DNA of 64,000 nt from Salvator merianae (taxonomy: Eukaryota > Chordata > Lepidosauria > Squamata > Teiidae): positions 1,359,405-1,423,404 of the forward strand of contig QVOM02000102.1 of NCBI GenBank assembly GCA_003586115.2. Reading direction: 5' to 3'. Shown one piece after another: positions 11,264 through 21,390 of the stretch. A program made the translations under genes and the position numbers. The stretch's first letter is position 1; the number at the start of each line of letters is the position of its first letter. The notes beneath the pieces are model-generated. The model was not told the origin of the DNA. It ran no database searches and worked only from the letters and a program-made list of their open reading frames with translations.

Positions 11264-12109
11264 TAGGGGTGTGCACGAAGCTTCGTGGCATTCGATTTTC
11301 GATCGAATTTCGTGATTTCCTGCCCTTCGCATCGAATGCGAAGGGCAACAGAAATCACGAATGTGAATTGCGAAGGTCCCTCAATTTTTCGAAGCATTTC
11401 GGGACCTTCGCAATTTGCCGATGTCTCACCTCTCTAGGCTGTCAGCGCTGGCGCTGACAGCCTAGGGTGAATCAGCCAGCCAGCAGCGAGCGGTGGTGGA
11501 GAAAACTCAACGGAAGGGGGATTCCCTTCCCGTTGATTTTCCTTCTCTTCCCCTCACTGACTCACCCCCCTAGGCTGTCAGCGCGAGCGCTGACAGACTA
11601 GGGTGAATGAGGCAGCCAGCAGCCATCAGAAACAGAGCTATCAAGGCAAAGGGAAGAGCTTTGCCTTGATTTCACTGCTTCCGATGGCTCTCGCCTCTCT
11701 CTTATTCCCCCCCCCAGTCTGTCATTGCACTGACAGACTGCGGCGGGAGTGAGAGAGAGCGCTGCGCCATCGGAAATGCAGGAATCAAGGCAAAGGGGAG
11801 AGCTTTGCCTTGATTTCACTGCTTCCGATGGCGCTCGCCTCTCTCTTATTCCCCCCCCAGTCTGTCATTACACTGACAGACTAGGCGGGGGGGGGGAATG
11901 AGAGAGAGGCGAGCGCAATCTGAAGCAGAGAAATTAAGGCAAAGCTCTTCCCTTCGCCTTGTTTTCTCTGCTTCTGTTCGCGGCGAAAATCTTCGCCGCG
12001 AAAACGAAGGGCTTCATTTTCGTGCGTATTTTTTCGCACGAAAACGAAGCCTAGGAGCTTCGCATTCCTGCGAAGCGAAAAGGGAAAAGTGCCTTCGTGG
12101 ACATCCCTA
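11264..12109. mobile_element. non-autonomous hAT element, TAGGGGTGTGCACGAAG type, copy 1
   Basis: The left end is TAGGGGTGTGCACGAAG, and the right end read on the other strand is TAGGGATGTCCACGAAG (15 of 17 match). A perfect 8-bp duplication CCATAGAG lies at 11256-11263 and 12110-12117, which assigns it to the hAT superfamily. The interior has no transposase. It holds four related palindromes about 144 bp apart and many TTCG/CGAA words near both ends. A relative with the same ends is at 41392-42201. Confidence 0.92.
11434..11885. repeat. tandem ~144-bp units, each centred on a palindrome
   Basis: Palindromes sit at 11434-11465 (15-bp perfect arms, 2-nt centre), 11570-11601 (one mismatch), 11715-11740 and 11859-11884. 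All share arms with AGnCTGTCA / TGACAGnCT. Spacing is 136, 145 and 144 bases, and the sequence between them (a TTGCCTTGATTTC word and its complement) also repeats, so this is a tandem array inside the hAT element. Confidence 0.8.
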
Positions 12110-13001
12110 CCATAGAGCAGTAGCAGTGCCTCCCCTCTTTTTTCTAGGCACACAGACACCAAGAACAGAGAAGGCAAAAGTGGAGGACTTTCACCTTCTC
12201 TGTGCTTGGAGTTTGCATACATAGAAAAGAGGGGAGGTGCTGCTACTGCTCTATGGAGCTCTGAACTTGCGCAATTCTGTAGAAGGGAAAGAACACTTGC
12301 CCTCCAGCTAGGCAGGCTGAAGAGCTGACAGGGCAGCAAGAGCAAGGGGAAGCCTGCAAAAAGGCTCCCCACCTCACACCTACCTTGACCCATGTTCTGT
12401 CCCAGCTCCCTGTAACATACCCCCCCCTCCACACACACAAACACACAGAACGCTGCATCAGAGGAAAAACTGAGGGGGGGAGTTGAGAGGAACATTAACA
12501 GAGAGGGAGAGCTGAGAGAGAACTTTTTTGTGGGGATGAGAGAAATTTTATTATTATTTTTAAAGCATGGAAAAGCAAAAAGGCAAAACCAAAACAACCA
12601 GTCACCCTCCCAAAGCAGTTTCTCTCCACACCTTGCTTTGATCCCTTGTTTAGGATCTAACAAGGAGATTGGGAAACTTTTTTTTTAATTTAAAACATGT
12701 GTTTGTAAAGGGCAGGAATCCCCCTGAAAAGGGCAGAGCTTGACTTTCCTGCCCCCGTGACCTCAAGATTTGAATGTTGGGACTGCAGCCAATCACTGAC
12801 TGCCCAGGAAGGGGAATTTGGCGAGGGGCTGAGGCAGAAAAGGTATTGTTTCTCCGTGCCAAGCACAGAAAACATCAGTGTGAGAATGAGTAAGTCCTAA
12901 TTGAGTCCGTGTTAAAATGCAAGTGTGGGAATGATCAGAAGACGAATTCAGATCTTGTACTCTTCTGATACAGATTAAATTTACAATGTCAGACTGCGCC
13001 T

Positions 13002-13445
13002 TTAGAGGTTGAATGGAAACAATGGATAGATGAAATTCAAACATATTTAAAGATGGTAGAAGTTATAAACCACTTACATCTAGCAAAAAAGATGGCCTAT
13101 ATACAACGAAATTCAACATTTCAACATTACAGTTCTGTTATTATGATGGTTAGTTTTCATTTGTACCCAAGACATCTGAAAAGAAAGAAGGAGCCTGCAG
13201 ATCTCCTTGGAGAGGGCATTCTCCAGGTTTGGAACCTCTTCTGAAAAGGTCCTCTACTCTATGTTAACAAGTGCCTGATCACACATAGGGCATCATGGAA
13301 GCACTCTGACCTTGACTTTAAAGGTCAGATAAGTTCACATCAGGACATTTGTGAGGCAATTTGTTGTCAATTGGCGGCTATATCAGTACTTAAATGCCAG
13401 TTTATAAAAACAGAAAGGTGTTGCAGAGCAGAATTAGAGGATCTA
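13002..13445. other. spacer between two family B transposons
   Basis: An A-rich open stretch at 13053-13244 could be a decayed LINE-1 ORF2 tail, but I see no diagnostic motif. Nothing else recognised. Confidence 0.3.
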
Positions 13446-15412
13446 AGGTCATGGTCCCACATCGTAAATTTAATCCGTGTTGGAGAACGAGGACTGAGTA
13501 TGTGTTTTGGTTGTTCCCACATTTGCATCATAACATAGATTAAATTTGGACTTGCTTGTTCTCACATCTCATTTTTCTCATGGGGAAACAGTACTTTTCT
13601 GTCTCCACCCCTCACCAAATTCCCCTCCTTCTGCAGTCAGTGTTTGGCTGAAGTCCCAACATTCAAATCTTGACTTCACAGGATGGGAAAGTCAGACTTT
13701 GCCCTCTGTATTTTCCTGCTGCCATCTTAGAACATGGATTCCCTTGGTGGTGTTACTGGTCATTCGCCATTTGTTCCCTCTCCTCCTCCAGCCTGTATCC
13801 ACCCAAGCAGAACTTCAATTCCACATCTACCACACAATAAAGCTTCTTAAAGGGCAGATCACAATTTCTGGTCCTTTGCAATTGTACTTTTGCACAATTT
13901 CAGAGTAGTGTAAAAGCAGGGAGAGGTCCATGAAAAGGGGGGAAGCTGTGGAAGGATCCATGATCATGATAGTGAAGTTAGTGGTCAGCAAATGGACTCT
14001 GCCTCACCTCTCCCTGAGACATCCACAGTGGCATGTGTCCCACTATGTAATGTGTGGTGCTGATAGCAACGTTATTAGTGATGTGGGTTATTTGTTGGGG
14101 TAAGAGGACTGCACCTCCAAGTAGGAACAGCTGATGTGTACACCAACCACCAACCACCAACCACCATGCACCCCTAACTCCCCAGCATTCTTGAAAAAAG
14201 CTGTACTATGCTGTTTGTCCTAGAGCTGCTAAAGCACAGTGCTGGTTTTGTGCAAAAGTCTTCTTTTAAAAAAATAAATACATAAAACATATATCTTATT
14301 CCCAAATGTGTGTGTATATATAAATTACCTTTGCTCATTACATTTTGGCTTCCCTCCTTCAAAAATTTATTTTAGATTTCTTGTTTCTTGCCCCTCCTGG
14401 TTTCCCTTCCTCTTCCAACCTGTCTTCTTTCATCTTTATTTTTCAAATCCAGCGATAACAAGCTCATTCTCTAATTCTTGTAGAAAGTCAATAAAGAGTT
14501 TCAGGTTTTTAACAAACTTATCCACGGTCTTTGCAAGATCTATCATTTTAATCAACCAATCTCTGCACGATCCATCATTTTAATCAACCAATCTTCTACC
14601 ATAGGTATTTTATCTCCTTTTCATTTTTGTGCATAGGCAATTCTAGCTGCAGTCACCATGTTTTGAATTAGAACATTAACATTATCAAAGTTGTCCTCTA
14701 CTATACCTAGTAAATAAAATTCTGGTTTAAAAGGAATGTTTTTAAAAGTCCTTGTTTATTGAAAGGAAACATTGTTTCCCTTGTGCATTGCCAAAGGAAA
14801 ATGGAGGAAACATAGTGTCCTTCTTGTAGGGACAGGAGAAAGCAAAATGTTGATACATTGTCCATCTTGCAGAGATGGGAGAGAAAGGAGGAGGTATGCA
14901 TTTTGAGAGAGGACTGTGGTGCCCAACCAACTATAGAACAGGGTATTGCTCAAGGTAAATGAAGGATAGCTTCCACTGCGTATTCACTTTTGTTAAAAAA
15001 TTAAAACAGTAAAATCAGTTTGAAAGCACAAAAGAGGGCAACACAGCAGAAACCAGGCAATATATGTCAGGTGGTGTTGTCTCTTCCTACCCCAACTGTG
15101 ATGTTCTTACCCTCCTGAGTACAGCACCCACAACAAAGTCTGTGATTGGATGGCAGGAAATGGGGATCCCTTTCTTTGCACACATCCCCAAAGTACAATC
15201 CTTCCCAAATAATCTACTTGCACATTTTCACATTGCAAAGTAAAATGGGCTAATGATCTGAAATGGACTGAGAGCTCATTTAATACGAATGCAAAGTAGT
15301 CCTGATTTTGGTAATTTAGTCCAGAAAAACTATAGAAAGGCAAAATCATGTTGGGCAAGCAGGAACTGAAGGTGGACTGTAAACTGATTAAATGTCATGT
15401 CGGAATGCACCT
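13446..15412 (+). mobile_element. DNA transposon family B, copy 2
   Basis: The left end is AGGTCATGGTCCCACATCG and the right end, on the other strand, AGGTGCATTCCGACATGACA; both run into TTTAATC. Flanks are TAA and TTA. The body matches the copy at 29206-30399 over long stretches (for example the CACACAATAAAGCTTCTTAAAG segment) and is the inverse of copy 1, so copies 1 and 2 form a large imperfect inverted repeat. An AT-rich block at about 14180-14755 absent from copy 3 looks like a later insertion. No transposase seen. Confidence 0.8.
14180..14755 (-). mobile_element. probable LINE-1-like fragment inserted in family B copy 2
   Basis: This block interrupts the family B transposon and is missing from the copy at 29206. 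Wording such as 'aataaaattctggttta' and 'ctgcagtcaccatgttttg' resembles the antisense of squamate L1 sequence, but no decisive protein motif is visible. It contains a short direct repeat, 'atcattttaatcaaccaatct', at about 14542 and 14574. Confidence 0.4.
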
Positions 15413-15749
15413 TAATTGTCAGAATCCAGGTAATGCTGCAGCTGCTGTGGTTTAGAGCAAGGGTATCTTTCAGATGAACGGTGTATTCAGACTAGCAATT
15501 TTTAAAACCACCTGAATAAAATGAGTGAATAATTCCTAGAGGCACAGAAAAAAAGCCTTCCAAACACAGTTATCTATTCATTCAATTCATGACTCCCTCA
15601 AAGTGCAACCTATTGGCTTCAACAGACAACTGCCCAAGACTGCAAAGAGTGCTGCTCACTGATTGGTCACTGGGTATGAAATCACTGCCTCTTTGCTGAA
15701 GCAGTTTCCAACTCCTTAACTCCTTAAGTGCCAGGGTTTTTTTGTATGC
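15413..15749. other. non-coding spacer
   Basis: Nothing recognised. Confidence 0.4.
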
Positions 15750-16190
15750 AAACAAAATCATTCTGAAACCCAAGTCTCTCTCCCTCTCTCCCCACTCCTT
15801 GTTATTAGAAGTTGAGTGTGATTTTCTAATCTAAAGAAGGCAGGATATAAGTTATTTTTGCAGTTGCAGCTTCCTTCAGTCTGTTTAATTGAGTTCAAAA
15901 GTTCCTGGTGCTGGCAAGAGCTCGCTGGTGGCCCTCTCTGACTGTCTGATGCCTTCAAGGCTGTGAAACAAAATTGTTCTGAAACTTGTCTCTCTCTCCC
16001 ACTCTTCATTATTGTATGAAGTCTAGTGTGTTTTTAAAGTACATTTCTAAAAGAAGGCAGGATAGGAGTTATTTTTTTTATTTACACTTTCAGTTTCCTT
16101 CGATCTGTTTAATTGAGTTCAAAAGTTTCCGGTGCCAGCAAGAGCTCACTGGTGCCCCTCCCTCCCTGTCTGATTATCTGATGGATTCCA
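15750..16190. repeat. ~220-bp tandem duplication
   Basis: Two diverged copies in direct orientation: about 15750-15965 and 15966-16190. Shared landmarks include TTCTGAAAC (15761 and 15977), AGAAGGCAGGATA, and GTTTAATTGAGTTCAAAAG (15883 and 16107). The offset grows from 216 to 224 bases, so indels accumulated after the duplication. Confidence 0.85.
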
Positions 16191-17990
16191 TCAAGCCTGT
16201 GATTGGTGGAGGCACTGTCCACTCAGTTCTAAGGTGACTTGAGAGCTTTTTTCTCCCGGATGTTGAAAAGTCACTTCATTACAGGCTTGGAAGCTGGGTA
16301 AAGCAAATTTTCTTATTTACTGTTTGCCCCCCGGGGTCAAATTCGCCCAGAAGGCAACTGACATATCTAGTTTGAACACACTGGAAGGATTAGACATGAC
16401 TGAATGAGGGAACAACAATCTTTCAGACCATTTTGAAAGGCAGCCTCAAAAAGAACACTGCTAGGGTCAGGTTTAGAAAGGGCTAGGACATGGGAGGGGG
16501 ATGTATTCTTTACAAAGGGCTAGGAAATGGGAGAAGGCTGTACTCTTTAGGAATGCTTGCCCAAGGAATATGATAGATTTGATTATTTGAATTCCAAAAG
16601 AAGCATAATTGTGTGTCCTAATGTTAGCATCCTGCTTTAGATATTTTCACACTGTGCAGTAATTTATTATCATGCTACTTCACGGCAGAAGTTGTTTACT
16701 AAACAGATGGTTGGCATTGTTACCTTTAGCAACAATGAACACTGAATTATGTGAAGAAAGCATAGGGTTCCTTGGAGTCATTCCTGCAAGAAATGATTGG
16801 TGTTGTCAGAGCTGACAGTACAAACCATCTGTTTTGTGGTGAGCACTGGGCGCAAAATATACTCTGCACAGAGTTGTAACGCTGAAACTCTTTCCTTGCA
16901 CAGCATGTGTTGCAGAAGAACTGCACAGGACGTGCAATCCATCTTTCTGGAATGAGGATTGATTCATGTACTTGAGACAAATTTATGGCATCTACAAAGT
17001 GCATTAAAAAAAAAAAAAATGCTTGGAAAGGATAAAACTTGTAGTTCTCCTGATTTTTATTCCATGTCATTGAAATGTACAAGTTCCATATTATCATTCA
17101 CAGTACTTCAAATGCAGCATAGAAAATTTTAAAAGTTTGGGGAGGTTTGGTTAGGTCTTAAATGTTTGGGGAGGTTTGGAACAAGTCATAGGGCTCCCAG
17201 AGGTCTGTTATTCAGCAGACAGGAGAGGCTGGAGGACTAAGGAAAAATAAAAACAAGCCAGGTTGCTGCCCCATAGATGGTTTCCAATCAAATGCTCTGG
17301 CCTTGGATACATAACCCATCCCACACAGAGCTGGCTTGCTTCTGAAGTAGGACAGGGTCATCTACATTGGGATGGCCAGCTCCCAGCTCCCTGCTTCCAG
17401 CTCCCTACTCTGAAAACTGGGCCAGCTTTGGAGCTAGCATTAGAACCTTTGAAGGACAGGAATTCTTCCCCCTCGCTTTGGTGCTGTTTTCTGTTGCACC
17501 ACCAAAATGGGCTCTCCATATACCAGAACAAGGGGTTGCCTGCCTACTGCACACAATCTACTGTTCTGGACCAAGGTCCTTAGTACACTGGTATGCCTCC
17601 TCATTAAGGTCTACCAGTAAAACAGGATAGGGTGCTATTTTGGGCAACCTGTCTTGTTCTATGCTCAATCTTGTGTGGATAGAGCATGTTAAGAGGGGGC
17701 ATGTAAAAGGGAGCCCCCTGGACCCATTTTTAACACAGAATATTGTCCTATGTGGAAAGGGCAAGAATCCCATTCCTCATTATCTTTGCAGAAGTACTCT
17801 ACTAGCCAGCTACCATGAATGGAATGGTATCCTTTTGGATACATAAGCATATTTGGATTTTTGAGGACATACCTCCTTTGACTATTTTTTCCCCCCCAAG
17901 TGATGGCAGTGAGAAGCTCAGAAACTTTGGAAGTTCTGAGGAATTCTTCAGGTCCTCATGTGCCACATGGAGACCCCTGTTATAAAACAG
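16191..17990. other. non-coding spacer with diffuse repeat remnants
   Basis: No gene recognised. The stretch around 17470-17580 shares wording ('caccaaaatggg', 'agaacaaggngg') with the element at 55269-55713, suggesting an old member of the same DNA-transposon group. Confidence 0.4.
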
Positions 17991-18690
17991 TTAGTAGTAG
18001 GGAGAATGGCGATCTCTTGGGCCACATCTGCACCCAGTTTTTAAAAAAATCTTGCTGAAAAGCAGGTTAGTGGCAGTGTCCATATGCTGGTGCCTTAATT
18101 CACATTAAAGGCAGAAAGTGCACTTCCAGTGTATATTCTTGGGACTTTAGTGTGAATTAGTAGTGGGATGGGAATGCTAGCATTCACATGCTACCATCTC
18201 TAAGCTGCTTTTGAGTTCCTTCCTTAATTCGTGCAGCTGCAGCCCTAGTGCACTTATTACTTAAAGAAATTAATTATAAAAAATGATACCATCCACTCTT
18301 CCTGCATTCATGCCAGATAATGAGAAGAATCACACTCTTTTCTTTCCAATGAAAGTCACAAAGCAGGCAGATCAGTTCTGTTCCCACTCTCACTCCTGGC
18401 TCCTCATTAGTTTGCAAGTAGTCTAGATGACTCTAGATGGCTGCATCTAGATGGGGGGAATATAGCACCATTTTGGTGCTGCTATGGTGGGATTGCCACA
18501 TGTATCTGTGGCCACCCCACCATAGCTATGCTGTACTACCACCACCCAAAAAAGTGTCATAACCTATTTTGGGAAAAATTGACTCTTGTGGTAGCTTTTC
18601 CCAAAATAGTGCTATCACTTACCTTTTGGATGGAGCTGCTATCCTTGTTCTGCCCACTGCACATGCACATGGGCAGGAAAAGATGGCCAC
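17991..18690. repeat. interspersed repeat, left part of the retrovirus insertion target
   Basis: Sequence resembling this block and its continuation after the retrovirus (26020-26290) is found uninterrupted at about 30700-31330: shared phrases are TTTAnTGTGAATTAG, 'gggattgncacatntatc' and 'ccacantgcatgtgcag'-like wording. The retrovirus therefore landed inside an older interspersed repeat. Family unknown. Confidence 0.5.
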
Positions 18691-19122
18691 TGTTGCAACC
18701 ATGTTGCTACCTGGTTCATGTGCAGGGCAGCCTGCCTGCCCGTAACACGTGTACAGAAAAGGAAGCGGCCATTTGCTGATACCTGCGGGTAAATTTCCAC
18801 TGCTTGTAAACAACCACATGCGGCCTTGAGCACCTCTCCTTACTCCCCCTTTCTAGATGACGCTTAACCCTTGAGACACTCTGTAACTTTTGATTGGTCA
18901 TTCTGAATACTGCTTGTTAGGCTGTAACTTTGTATTGGGTTTAATTAGTCCTGTGACTAATGACACCATAAAGACCCTCCTCCCTTTGTTTGTACTCAAT
19001 AAAAGAGCTTCCCCGACTTTGGTCGGGGTCGTCTCCCCTCGAGAAAGCCTGGAGTCTGCTCTTACTTTTTCGATGCCAAGAAACCCCCGAGCGACCCACT
19101 AGAAGTGGGAGGAATTCCCACA
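18691..19122 (+). repeat. 5' LTR of the endogenous retrovirus
   Basis: 432 bp, starting TGTTGC and ending CCCACA. It contains inverted CCAAT words (ATTGG near 18893 and 18933), a TATA-like CATAAA at 18967-18972, the polyadenylation signal AATAAA at 18998-19003, and a 7-bp hairpin CCCCGAC/GTCGGGG at 19011-19028 just downstream, which probably lies in R. It differs from the 3' LTR by three substitutions (near 18741, 18920 and 19091). Confidence 0.97.
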
Positions 19123-19124
19123 AC

Positions 19125-19143
19125 TGGTGACCCTCGACGTGAT
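19125..19143 (+). other. primer-binding site, tRNA-Trp type
   Basis: TGGTGACCCTCGACGTGAT begins two bases after the LTR. It is complementary to the 3' end of vertebrate tRNA-Trp except for one extra T in the middle. tRNA-Trp priming is known from avian leukosis viruses and some mammalian ERVs. The extra base may be a post-insertion change or a variant. Confidence 0.85.
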
Positions 19144-19245
19144 CTAGCGGAAAGGACACGTTTCTTGGTACATCCTTTACTCACCGACGGAGAAGACGTC
19201 TGCTGCACCAGGGCCGGCCGTGAGCGTACGGAGCACCCATTTTTT

Positions 19246-19251
19246 GTGAGT
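19246..19251 (+). promoter_or_regulatory. candidate major splice donor of the provirus
   Basis: GTGAGT stands directly before the gag start codon at 19252. It matches the intron side of the donor consensus and is placed where a retroviral donor for a spliced env RNA is expected. The exon side (T run) is weak, so this is tentative. Confidence 0.35.
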
Positions 19252-20670
19252 ATGGGATCCTCATTCTCTAAGTCTCAGATTGCGCACTATGAAGAACTTA
19301 GAGAACTTACCAAGTCATCCATTTTCATTCTTAAAAATAATGGGAAAAATTTACCCTTGCCCTCCAAAAAAGATTTAGTAAACTTGCTAAAATATATTTA
19401 TCAAAATTGTCCCACTTATCCGGAAAAGGGCACGTTAAAATGTTCAATCTGGACTAAACTGGGAACACACTTTCACGAGGTGCCCAGAGCACCCCCGAAA
19501 GTGCTTTCCACATGGCGGATTGTTATGGAATGTCTTCAAATTCACGGCAGTGCCATGAGAGGAGGAGTGGAACCTCCAAAAGGGGAAGCACGCCCTCCAC
19601 CGCCATATAATTCAGACAAAATATTGCCCACAGAATCTGAAATTTGCCCCCTTGTGGCATTGACCCCAACGGCCCCCCTACCCACACCCAAAAATGGGTC
19701 TGTGGGGGCTGTGGCACAAGGATTGGAACAAGCTAGATTGTTGGGGGATGTTTCCGAAGGCGAAATGTCGTTTTGTGCCCCGGTTACCCTTGACAACCAG
19801 GGTCACCTTGCGGTCGAACCTCTGCCAATAAAGGTCATTAGAGACCTGAAACAGGCAGTTACTGTTTATGGCATTCAAAATCATTATGTTTTGGGACTCA
19901 TTGCCACCATTGCTGGCTCCTACACCTTGGTCCCGAACGATTGGCGAGAACTGATGAGAATGGTTTTGACTGGTACCCAGTATGTTGTGTGGGAGTCAGA
20001 GTGGAGAAGAGAAGCGGAAAGAATTGTTACGTTTTTGAATGGCCTTTTGACGCTTGATCAAATTCTGGGTTTAGGACCCTATGCAGCATCTGCTAATCAA
20101 GCAAATTTGCCTGCTATCACCTTTGGCCATTGTGGCCTAGCAGCCCAAACTGCTTTAAAAAAGATAGATGATGTTTCATCAACAGTAAAGGCTTCTTTTG
20201 CAAAAATTTATCAGGGACCAAATGAGGCTTATTCGGAATTTTTGGACACATTGCAAAAGGCCATTGAGCGAGAGATCCGCAACCCTGTAGCAAAGGAGGA
20301 GTTAACAAAAAAACTGGCCTATGAGAATGCAAATGAGGATTGCAAGCGGGTCTTGCAACCTTTGTTGTCTCGCCCGGACGCGGGTTTGGCCGACTACCTC
20401 TGAGCTTGTCGCATTGTGGGGACTAACGCTTATAATATGGAGTCTCTGGCCATGGCTCTTCAAAAAATGAATCCCACGCAAAAAGCAGGCAATTGTTTCA
20501 ACTGCGGGAAGCCCGGTCACTTTAAAAGTCAGTGCCGGGCGCCCGGCGGGGGGGGCAGCATCAGGGGGACAAAAGAATGAAAAATCAAGAACGTTGTGTC
20601 CCCGATGTAACAAGGGCTATCATTGGGCAAATCAATGCCGTGCTAACCCCCCTAAGAACTCGGGAAACTA
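19252..20670 (+). pseudogene. gag: ERV gag, broken by stops and a frame change
   Basis: I chose the ATG at 19252 because it begins Met-Gly-Ser-Ser, a typical N-myristoylation signal, rather than upstream in-frame starts that lie in the leader. The order is matrix (about 1-110), a PPPPY late-domain-like motif (residues 115-119), capsid, and the major homology region QGPNEAY (from residue 321). A TGA at 20401-20403 ends the frame after 383 codons. The same frame then continues over one CCHC zinc knuckle (CFNCGKPGHFKSQC) until TGA at 20578. A second knuckle (CPRCNKGYHWANQC, from 20597) is in the +1 frame, so a frame change lies near the G8 run at 20548-20555. Gag would form the virus core; this copy cannot make a full product. 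Class II-like. Confidence 0.9.
20662..20668 (+). promoter_or_regulatory. candidate -1 ribosomal frameshift heptamer at the gag-pro junction
   Basis: GGGAAAC sits directly before a TAG (20669-20671) that ends the frame of the second zinc knuckle. Slipping back by one base enters the protease frame. GGGAAAC is the kind of X-XXY-YYZ heptamer used at gag-pro junctions of type-D/beta retroviruses. A downstream pseudoknot was not tested. Confidence 0.7.
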
Positions 20671-21390
20671 GAGGTGGGGCGATCAGCTAGCCCCGCCTCA
20701 AAGGCTGAAACCTTTTCAGAAACCTCTTCCACTTCTCCCTCTCTAGTGCCTCTTGAATTTAACGCTTCTGAAACCGTAGACATGCAAATTCCCGGTCTTA
20801 CTTACTTTCTTCCTATTAACCATTCTAGCAGCCCTTCCCTGCCTCCCTCCTTGCCTTTGTTGGTCTATCCGCATCGTGATCTTACCTCCCGTGGTGTTCT
20901 TGCATCACCTTTTTTAACTGACTCCTCTGATCTTTCTTCTATTGCCTTTCTTTGTATTGTGGATACACCGCTGACTGTGAGGGAGGGGGATGTGGCGGCT
21001 ACTGCCATTCTTGTTGCCTTAGAGCCTGATCTCTCTGATTATGATTCCGAAAATGACATTCTTGCAATTGATACTGCGGTGAGTGATAAGCGGCCCGTGA
21101 TCACCTTCAATATTAAAGAGCGTCCTTTTTCGGGTATTTTAGATACCGGAGCTGACGTCTCGGTGATCCGGGAGCAAGACTGGCCCCCTTCCTGGCCCAC
21201 AGAATCATCACCAGCTGTGAGAGGAGTGGGAGGCATTCAAAATGCAAAAGTCAGCAAAGATTGGTTGTCGGTAACCTCCCCAGATTCAGACACGGTGGCC
21301 CACATTAAACCTGTTATTGTGCCACTTCATTTAAATTTGTGGGGTAGAGATTTGATGTCTCAATTTGATGCACGCTTGATTCTGCACTAA
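20668..21390 (+). pseudogene. pro: ERV dUTPase-like domain and aspartic protease (pro)
   Basis: The open frame has two parts. The first (about 20740-21040) resembles a retroviral dUTPase: a short L-V-Y-P-H-R-D-L-T-S-R-G-V stretch followed by DSSD and REGDVAA align in order with the conserved blocks of the family, but the usual active-site residues are poorly kept, so it may be a decayed or repurposed domain. The second is a retroviral aspartic protease with LDTGAD at 21139-21156 and the C-terminal WGRDLM near 21340. dUTPase plus protease between gag and pol is the betaretrovirus layout. The frame ends in TAA at 21388-21390. The protease part looks intact, but it depends on a frameshift from a broken gag. 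Confidence 0.8.

Larger units (their letters stand above)
9187..13001 (-). mobile_element. DNA transposon family B, copy 1, heavily interrupted
   Basis: The left end begins AGGCCGCGTTCTGACACGGC and continues into a TTTAATCAG motif; the right end is the inverted counterpart, finishing ...GTCAGACTGCGCCT. Flanks show TTA on the left and TTTA on the right, close to a 3-bp TNA duplication. Compared with the copies at 13446 and 29206 it is in the opposite orientation. It has been enlarged by a CR1 (9592-11072) and a hAT element (11264-12109). The remaining body is non-coding, contains repeated phrases such as 'tttctaggtgtgcagacaca', and has a long fold-back (11225-11263 pairs with 12250-12290). No transposase seen. 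Confidence 0.75.

Noticed and set aside
11881..12663. 260-codon minus-strand frame
   Set aside because: It spans the hAT right half and fold-back repeat sequence; no domain and it crosses element boundaries.
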